Below, one piece after another: positions 1 to 4,174 of a stretch of 6,357 nt of DNA. A program made the position numbers and the translations under genes. Source of the stretch: Nitrososphaerota archaeon (GTDB lineage Archaea; Iainarchaeota; Iainarchaeia; Iainarchaeales; VGJJ01); contig JAGVNS010000083.1 of assembly GCA_020053155.1 (NCBI GenBank), positions 1 through 6,357 on the forward strand, given 5' to 3'. The notes below the pieces were generated by a model that was not told the DNA's origin, did no database searches, and worked only from the letters and a program-made list of their open reading frames with translations. Position 1 is the first letter of the stretch, and the number at the start of each line of letters is the position of its first letter.

Positions 1-411
1 AAGACCGTTCCCACGCTCGAGAATCCGACCGCATCCTGGAAATCCTATGTGGCATTGGCATATTCCATCCGGCAAAATTGGATTGCATCCGCATACCCCC
101 TGGAATACGGTGGGTTGAGCGTAGGACTGGCAAAGACGGCGATTGCTGGAAAGAAGGGGATGGAAATCGAACTGGAAACAACGAATCTTTCCTCTACCGA
201 AATCCTTTTTTCGGAATCCCTGGGAAGGGTACTCATCACCGTCAATCCAGCCAATGCCCAACCGTTTGAACAGCACATGGGGAGCGCGGTAAGAAAGATA
301 GGGGTAGTAAAAGGGGATCATTTGTCCATTCGTCACAAAAATGAGACGATTGTAAACGCGTCCATTGCAGAGTTGGAACGGGCGTACAAGCGGCCATTGG
401 GGGATTTTTAG
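1..411 (+). CDS. purL: Phosphoribosylformylglycinamidine synthase subunit PurL, C-terminal part (5' end outside window)
   Basis: This is the last 136 codons of a gene that starts upstream of the window and ends in TAG. PurL is the synthetase part of FGAM synthase: it turns FGAR, ATP and ammonia (delivered by PurQ) into FGAM, the fourth step of purine synthesis, in the cytosol. The visible part matches the last AIR-synthase C-terminal-type domain of PurL: a helix with ALAYSIRQNW, then a GGLSVGLAKTAIAG stretch, and later LFSESLGRVLITV, which matches the usual 'LFsEs.gRvlv.v' of the family. The next gene, purQ, begins 1 base after the stop, so the two are very likely translated together. One oddity: the usual H-D-x-S-D-G-G motif before the GL-helix reads Y-P-L-E-Y-G-G, so this is a divergent PurL. 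Identification is firm; the N-terminal domains and full length cannot be judged. Confidence 0.9.
   Translation, partial: KTVPTLENPTASWKSYVALAYSIRQNWIASAYPLEYGGLSVGLAKTAIAGKKGMEIELETTNLSSTEILFSESLGRVLITVNPANAQPFEQHMGSAVRKIGVVKGDHLSIRHKNETIVNASIAELERAYKRPLGDF
399..404 (+). promoter_or_regulatory. Probable ribosome binding site of purQ
   Basis: GGGGGA lies 8 bases before the ATG at 413, inside the last codons of purL. The same hexamer stands at a similar distance before purM and the M24-like gene. GGGGG can pair with the CCUCC of the 16S rRNA tail if one G:U wobble is allowed. It supports the ATG at 413 rather than any earlier in-frame start. Confidence 0.6.
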
Positions 412-412
412 T

Positions 413-1219
413 ATGAACCCCCGCGTGTTGGTGATAACCGGGTACGGAATCAACTGCGACGAAGAAACTCGCTTCGCGTTCGAGAAAGCGGGTGCGAAAG
501 CAGAGATTGTGCACATCAATGACATTATTTCCAAAAAGAAAAAAGTGGATGACTATCATATTCTAGCATTCCCTGGGGGATTTTCCTATGGAGACAATTT
601 AGGAAGTGGGAATGCGTTTGCCAACAAAGTGAAAAACAACCTGTGGAATGAAATTTCCAAATTTGTGGGAGACAAGAAGCTCATTATTGGAATATGCAAT
701 GGTTTCCAAATCATCACGAATTTAGGATTGGTCCCAGCCCAAAACAAAAAATACGGGGAAAAGCAGGCCGCGCTGATGCACAATGACAATAACCGTTACA
801 CGTGTAGGTGGGTGGATTTGAAAGTGGCGAATGATTCTCCCTGGTTGAAAGGCATGGATACGTTGAGCATGCCCATTGCGCACGGAGAAGGGAAGTTTTA
901 CGCGCCCGAAAACGTGTTAAAAAAATTGAACGAAAAAAAACAGGTGGCATTGAAGTACGTTCAGGGAACGGTTTCGCAGAGTCAGGGACTGCCTTACAAT
1001 CCAAATGGGGCACTGCAAGACATTGCGGGAATAACGGATGAAACCGGATTGATTTTGGGATTGATGCCCCACCCCGAGCGTGCGTTGTTTTTTACGCAAC
1101 TCCCGGATTGGACCCTTCAAAAAGAACAGTTGTTGCGCGAAGGAAAATCCATTCCAAGCGAAGGGCCTGGATTCAAAGTGTTTCAGAATGCGGTGGAATA
1201 CGTTCGGAGCCATTTCTGA
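413..1219 (+). CDS. purQ: Phosphoribosylformylglycinamidine synthase glutaminase subunit PurQ
   Basis: Class I glutamine amidotransferase, 268 residues, that splits glutamine and passes ammonia to PurL for FGAM synthesis. The triad is visible: nucleophile Cys95 in GICNGFQ, and His220 and Glu222 in MPHPER. The N-terminus (VLVITGYGINCDEET) and the FPGGFSYGDNLGSG stretch at about 53-66 are typical of PurQ. The ATG at 413 is chosen because it directly precedes the first beta strand and has a GGGGGA box 8 bases upstream; an in-frame ATG at 365 would add 16 residues read from inside purL. It starts 1 base after the purL stop, so the pair is an operon. Compact bacterial PurQ is about 225-230 residues. 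This one is longer, with a 45-residue tail after HPER containing FFTQLPDW and a GPGFKVFQNAVEYV helix, as in the longer PurQ forms. It converges with purM, 28 bases away. Confidence 0.95.
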   Translation: MNPRVLVITGYGINCDEETRFAFEKAGAKAEIVHINDIISKKKKVDDYHILAFPGGFSYGDNLGSGNAFANKVKNNLWNEISKFVGDKKLIIGICNGFQIITNLGLVPAQNKKYGEKQAALMHNDNNRYTCRWVDLKVANDSPWLKGMDTLSMPIAHGEGKFYAPENVLKKLNEKKQVALKYVQGTVSQSQGLPYNPNGALQDIAGITDETGLILGLMPHPERALFFTQLPDWTLQKEQLLREGKSIPSEGPGFKVFQNAVEYVRSHF

Positions 1220-1232
1220 GAAATAAACGGTT

Positions 1233-1247
1233 GAATAAAAGAAAAAA
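1233..1247 (-). terminator. T-rich intrinsic terminator after purM
   Basis: On the minus strand the bases right after the purM TAA read TTTTTTCTTTTATTC. No hairpin precedes it. Hairpin-less T tracts just after a stop codon are the usual archaeal intrinsic terminator, so this probably ends the M24-like/purM transcript before it runs into purQ. Confidence 0.5.
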
Positions 1248-2336
1248 TTAATCTGGCCAATACGTTACTTTTTTTGGTTCCAATATCACGCTCTTTTTCC
1301 CTTCCTCAACCACACCTAATTCATGCATTCCAATTCCGTGTTTTTTTCCCACGCCAAAAAGGGATTCTTTGCTTTCTTTTGGAGCGATGAGAACGTATCC
1401 GATGCCCATGTTCCACGTGTAATACGCTTCTTCATCATTCAGCCCTGCTTTTTCTTGCAAAAAAGTAAAAATTTCAGTGGGCTGTGGAATGAAATGAATG
1501 CGATACGTGAAGGGTTTTCGGTTCCGCATTATTTTTTTCCATCCGTGACCCGTAATGGGTTGCATGTAGTGGATTTCGGTTTCCTTCAGCATGTCCATGA
1601 GCACGCGCGAATAGAGGTGGGTGGGAATCAATATTTCCTCTCCCACCATTTTTCCAGAAGGGAGCGAAGTAAAATACCCCTCGGGGAGTTTTTCGGCCGT
1701 AGCACGAATTAGTGAAATCCCATTGCTGTGCACTCCGCTTGCGTCCAGACCAAAAATGATGTCTCCGGCTTGGAGTTTTTGTCCAATGGTCAAATTCTTT
1801 TTGGGTTGAATGATTCCCACGCTCGCACCCGCCATGTCAAGCGTGCCGGGAGTGATGATTCCTTTCAGGGAAGGGGTTTCCCCGCATGGAATGGGCATGC
1901 CAATTTCATCACTGGCGCGTTTGAATCCTTCCAACAGAGCTTGCGCTTTATCGCCGCGTCCTTCAAACCAATCACTGTTGTGCGTGGAGAGAATGTCCCC
2001 ATACACGAAGGGGTCGGCCCCAATGGAAGACAAATCGTTTGTGGACATGGCGACGGTGTCTTTTCCAATGTTTTCGAAATAAGATAATTTTCCCCCGCGC
2101 GAATCGCGGTACATTGAATCGGCAATCAAGTTTTTAGTGCCCAATCCTTCTACATTGAATGCTAAATAATAATCCATGTTTTTAATTTCAATTGCAATCG
2201 CCGATTCTCCAAGGGTCTCGGGAATGATGCGCATCCCCAATCGTTCAATCGAACCAATGCCCGGACCAAATTTGTCAATCGCGGCCTTTTTCACCGGGTC
2301 TAGTTTCGTATAATCCACAAACTCGTGATATTTCAT
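1248..2336 (-). CDS. purM: Phosphoribosylformylglycinamidine cyclo-ligase (AIR synthetase) PurM
   Basis: ATP-dependent ring closure of FGAM to AIR, the fifth step of purine synthesis, in the cytosol; the protein has 362 residues. AIR-synthase landmarks appear in order: a GLGTKNLIAD strand at 64-73 (the family's V-G-T-K), the S-x-N-D-L-S-S-I-G-A-D-P segment at 98-109, GETPSLKG at 152-159 followed by TLDMAGASVG, FGLDASGVHSNGISLIR at 195-211, ITGHGWKKIMR at 261-271 and NMGIGYVLI at 309-317. The ATG at 2336 has a GGGGGA box 9 bases upstream inside the end of the preceding M24-like gene, whose stop is 5 bases away, so the two are co-transcribed and probably coupled. Odd points: ITGHG replaces the usual ITGGG, and the N-terminus (YTKLDPVKKAAIDKF) lacks the common S-Y-x-x-A-G-V-D-I opening. 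HypE, ThiL and SelD are less likely given the GLDASGVHSNG and NMGIG motifs. Confidence 0.93.
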   Translation of the reverse strand: MKYHEFVDYTKLDPVKKAAIDKFGPGIGSIERLGMRIIPETLGESAIAIEIKNMDYYLAFNVEGLGTKNLIADSMYRDSRGGKLSYFENIGKDTVAMSTNDLSSIGADPFVYGDILSTHNSDWFEGRGDKAQALLEGFKRASDEIGMPIPCGETPSLKGIITPGTLDMAGASVGIIQPKKNLTIGQKLQAGDIIFGLDASGVHSNGISLIRATAEKLPEGYFTSLPSGKMVGEEILIPTHLYSRVLMDMLKETEIHYMQPITGHGWKKIMRNRKPFTYRIHFIPQPTEIFTFLQEKAGLNDEEAYYTWNMGIGYVLIAPKESKESLFGVGKKHGIGMHELGVVEEGKKSVILEPKKVTYWPD

Positions 2337-2341
2337 ACTTT

Positions 2342-3232
2342 TTACTCCCCCACCGTTTGCATATAATCCATTCCCATGAGTTTGAATATCTCCTCGAAAT
2401 CGCTCAGCAGTTCTTTCTTGCCATCTTCATGAACCAAACAGATTTGATGGAACAAGGTCATGGGAATGTGTGGTTTTCCACGGACGCGGGGACGGGATTC
2501 GATACTGAAGGCCATTCCATTCCGTACACGAAATGATTCTTCCCCATTCACGTATTTCCTTTTTTGGCTAATCAAATTTTTGATTTCAACCATGTGCTGC
2601 GACTGGATTATTTGGCGTTCAATAGGGGTCCAATCCTCATAGGACCCCGGGATAGTATGTCCAATGTTTCCCGCGGACTGAACGGTTCGCGTTTCAACAT
2701 CATTTGACAATCCCTTTCCTTTCATGCGCTCAATGGTAAAATGATAAAGGGTGTTAAATTCAACACCAGACTTTACTTGTCTGAACGTTTCCTGATTGAG
2801 GGCATAGCATGCTTGAAGATGCGCAATTATTTCAGGATTTTTTCCCAGATAAATGGTCATCCCGAAATCCCCAATAATGCCCGTTTTTTTGTCTACCGGG
2901 GAGGCATATACCGCAATGATTCCTCTCTCCCGATCGAGCAAAACTTCCTCTTTGGGCCAGTTTTTTTCGTCCCGTAGACTCATGAAATTCACCCGGTTCG
3001 TTTTCCCTTCCTCGTCCGTTCCAAACAATACCGCCATACCATGGGGTGGGGGCTCATACCAACCATCCGGGAGAAGGTTTTCGTCCTTTCGAAGTTCCAA
3101 AAGCCATTCATCGCGCACGAGTGCTTCGGAAATGGGTTTATTTGTTCCCCATACTTTTTGGAGCGCGCGGTAAAGCGCATCCGATGCGCGTTTCCTCGTT
3201 TCTTTACACACTTCCAATTTATTTTTCCCCAT
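2342..3232 (-). CDS. M24 (pita-bread fold) metallopeptidase-like protein, metal site incomplete
   Basis: A 296-residue cytosolic protein with no signal peptide or membrane segment. Residues from about 118 on resemble M24 peptidases (aminopeptidase P, methionine aminopeptidase, creatinase): GDFGMTIYLG at 121-130 (first metal Asp = D122), GNIGHTIPGS at 188-197 (metal His = H192), NGMAFSIESRP at 238-248 (metal Glu = E245), then a strand ending CLVHEDGKKEL. Two usual ligands look absent: about ten residues after D122 there is K131-N132 rather than Asp, and the last Glu position in FHQICLV appears to be His. It may therefore bind metal differently or be a non-peptidase relative. The N-terminal 115 residues contain a proline-rich WYEPPPHG stretch at 58-65 that I cannot assign. 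The substrate is unknown. It lies 5 bases upstream of purM on the same strand, which hints at a role near purine metabolism without proving one. ATG chosen for its GGGGGA box 9 bases upstream. Confidence 0.75.
   Translation of the reverse strand: MGKNKLEVCKETRKRASDALYRALQKVWGTNKPISEALVRDEWLLELRKDENLLPDGWYEPPPHGMAVLFGTDEEGKTNRVNFMSLRDEKNWPKEEVLLDRERGIIAVYASPVDKKTGIIGDFGMTIYLGKNPEIIAHLQACYALNQETFRQVKSGVEFNTLYHFTIERMKGKGLSNDVETRTVQSAGNIGHTIPGSYEDWTPIERQIIQSQHMVEIKNLISQKRKYVNGEESFRVRNGMAFSIESRPRVRGKPHIPMTLFHQICLVHEDGKKELLSDFEEIFKLMGMDYMQTVGE
2346..2351 (-). promoter_or_regulatory. Probable ribosome binding site of purM
   Basis: On the minus strand GGGGGA stands 9 bases before the purM ATG and inside the last codons of the M24-like gene. 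It matches the box before purQ and the M24-like gene and fixes the purM start at 2336. Confidence 0.6.
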
Positions 3233-3241
3233 GAGTGCCTA

Positions 3242-3247
3242 TCCCCC
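3242..3247 (-). promoter_or_regulatory. Probable ribosome binding site of the M24-like gene
   Basis: On the minus strand GGGGGA stands 9 bases before the ATG at 3232, in the short leader between the TATA-like element and the gene. It is the same hexamer and spacing as at purM. Confidence 0.55.
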
Positions 3248-3275
3248 AAGCCTTGCTGGATAGTAGCAATCTGTT

Positions 3276-3285
3276 CATATAAAAA
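3276..3285. promoter_or_regulatory. TATA-like element in the divergent promoter region
   Basis: The non-coding stretch between the divergent M24-like and aroE-like genes holds one AT-rich element, CATATAAAAA on plus and TTTTTATATG on minus. Centred near 3280, it would place a transcript start roughly 26 bases away at about 3254 on minus (a leader of about 21 bases containing GGGGGA) and at about 3306 on plus (a leader of about 16 bases to the ATG at 3322). Both fit archaeal spacing. The minus orientation looks closer to the archaeal TTTATATA box. No operator repeat was seen. Assignment is by eye. Confidence 0.45.
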
Positions 3286-3321
3286 GGAATGGCTTATTAA
3301 GTGCGTTCAGGTCTCACCGAT

Positions 3322-4128
3322 ATGATTGTTAATTATGAAACAAAAGTGGTCGCAAATATTGCAAAAAAGCACGGCAAGTTAAGCGCATTGATGTACAATG
3401 CGGCGTATGAAAAGTCGCGTTTGAATTTTCTCCAAGTACCATTTATAGTGGACGATATTGAGATGGCGGTATCGGGCATACGTGGGTTAAACATTCGCGG
3501 AGCCACCGTTTCAACCCCCTACAAGGTGGAAGTCATGAATTATTTGGATTATATTGATCCCATTGCCAAAAAGATTGGGGCCGTAAACACGATTATAAAT
3601 AAGGATGGAAAACTCACCGGGTACAATTCGGATTGGATTGGGGCGATGGCAGCGTTGGAAGAAAAAATTTCGTTGAAAGGAAAAACGGTATTACTTTTTG
3701 GTGCGGGCGGTGCAGCTCGAGCCATCGCGTATGGTCTGAGTGAGAAAGGGGCTCATGCCACCATCATTAATCGTTCTCCTAATAAGGCAAAAGAATTATC
3801 CAAAACGTTTGGCTTATCATGGGCAACCGAAGCGTCGTGGAAGGGAAAGCGCGCTGACGTAATAATTAACGCCACGACGGTGGGGCATGGAGACCCGCAT
3901 GTATCGGTGGTGAAAGAAGAATTTTTGCATCCGGGACAGGTCGTTATGGACATTGTGTTTGACCCCGTTGAAACCCGGTTATTGAAAATGACCAAAAAGA
4001 GAAAAGGGATTCCCATTCCGGGGTATCGCATGCTTATTTATCAAGCACTCTTTCAATTAGAATTATTTACGGGTCAAAAAATTCCTTTTTCAGTGGTTGA
4101 AAAAGGACTGCTCCCCCACCTTTCATAA
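3322..4128 (+). CDS. Shikimate dehydrogenase-like (AroE family) oxidoreductase with altered substrate pocket
   Basis: About 268 residues with the two-domain AroE layout. AroE proper reduces 3-dehydroshikimate to shikimate with NADPH. Counting from the GTG at 3301: the catalytic Lys75 is in STPYK, GAVNT is at 93-97 and the catalytic Asp111 is in GYNSDW. The Rossmann loop GAGGAAR is at 134-140, NRS at 157-159 suggests NADP, INATTVG at 189-195 is typical, and Gln248 is in MLIYQA. Two pocket features are off: the G-x-P-x-x-H-S-x-S-P opening reads KKHGKLSALMYNAAY, so the first Ser is Lys26 while Ser28 stays, and the D-x-V-Y position is MDIVF (Phe220). The substrate may thus not be dehydroshikimate. 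A TAA at 3298-3300 limits the start; ATG 3322 is preferred over GTG 3301 because of promoter spacing and a weak AGGT upstream. It lies just before the sensor-cyclase fusion gene and probably shares its transcript. Confidence 0.85.
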   Translation: MIVNYETKVVANIAKKHGKLSALMYNAAYEKSRLNFLQVPFIVDDIEMAVSGIRGLNIRGATVSTPYKVEVMNYLDYIDPIAKKIGAVNTIINKDGKLTGYNSDWIGAMAALEEKISLKGKTVLLFGAGGAARAIAYGLSEKGAHATIINRSPNKAKELSKTFGLSWATEASWKGKRADVIINATTVGHGDPHVSVVKEEFLHPGQVVMDIVFDPVETRLLKMTKKRKGIPIPGYRMLIYQALFQLELFTGQKIPFSVVEKGLLPHLS

Positions 4129-4153
4129 AGCAAACGTCCAATACATAACCCCA

Positions 4154-4161
4154 TTTTATAT
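4154..4161 (+). promoter_or_regulatory. Possible TATA box for an internal promoter of the fusion gene
   Basis: TTTTATAT lies in the gap between the aroE-like gene and the fusion gene. A transcript start about 26 bases downstream would fall almost on the ATG at 4184, giving a leaderless message. It may equally be chance AT-richness inside an operon. Confidence 0.3.
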
Positions 4162-4162
4162 T

Positions 4163-4168
4163 GGGGGA
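4163..4168 (+). promoter_or_regulatory. Probable ribosome binding site of the fusion gene
   Basis: GGGGGA, the same box as before purQ, purM and the M24-like gene, stands 6 bases before the in-frame GTG at 4175 and 15 before the ATG at 4184. It argues against the earlier ATG at 4097, which lies inside the aroE-like gene and upstream of the box. Confidence 0.5.
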
Positions 4169-4174
4169 AAACGA

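Noticed and set aside
365..412. ATG at 365 as the purQ start
   Set aside because: The 16 extra residues are read from inside purL and precede the first conserved strand; the ATG at 413 has the GGGGGA box.
1728..2087. Plus-strand open frames inside purM, and similar ones inside the M24-like gene (2853-3173)
   Set aside because: They lie antisense to well supported genes and their translations show no recognisable family pattern.
4097..4174. ATG at 4097 as the start of the fusion gene
   Set aside because: It lies inside the aroE-like gene, has no ribosome site, and the GGGGGA box lies downstream of it; the added residues do not belong to the binding fold.
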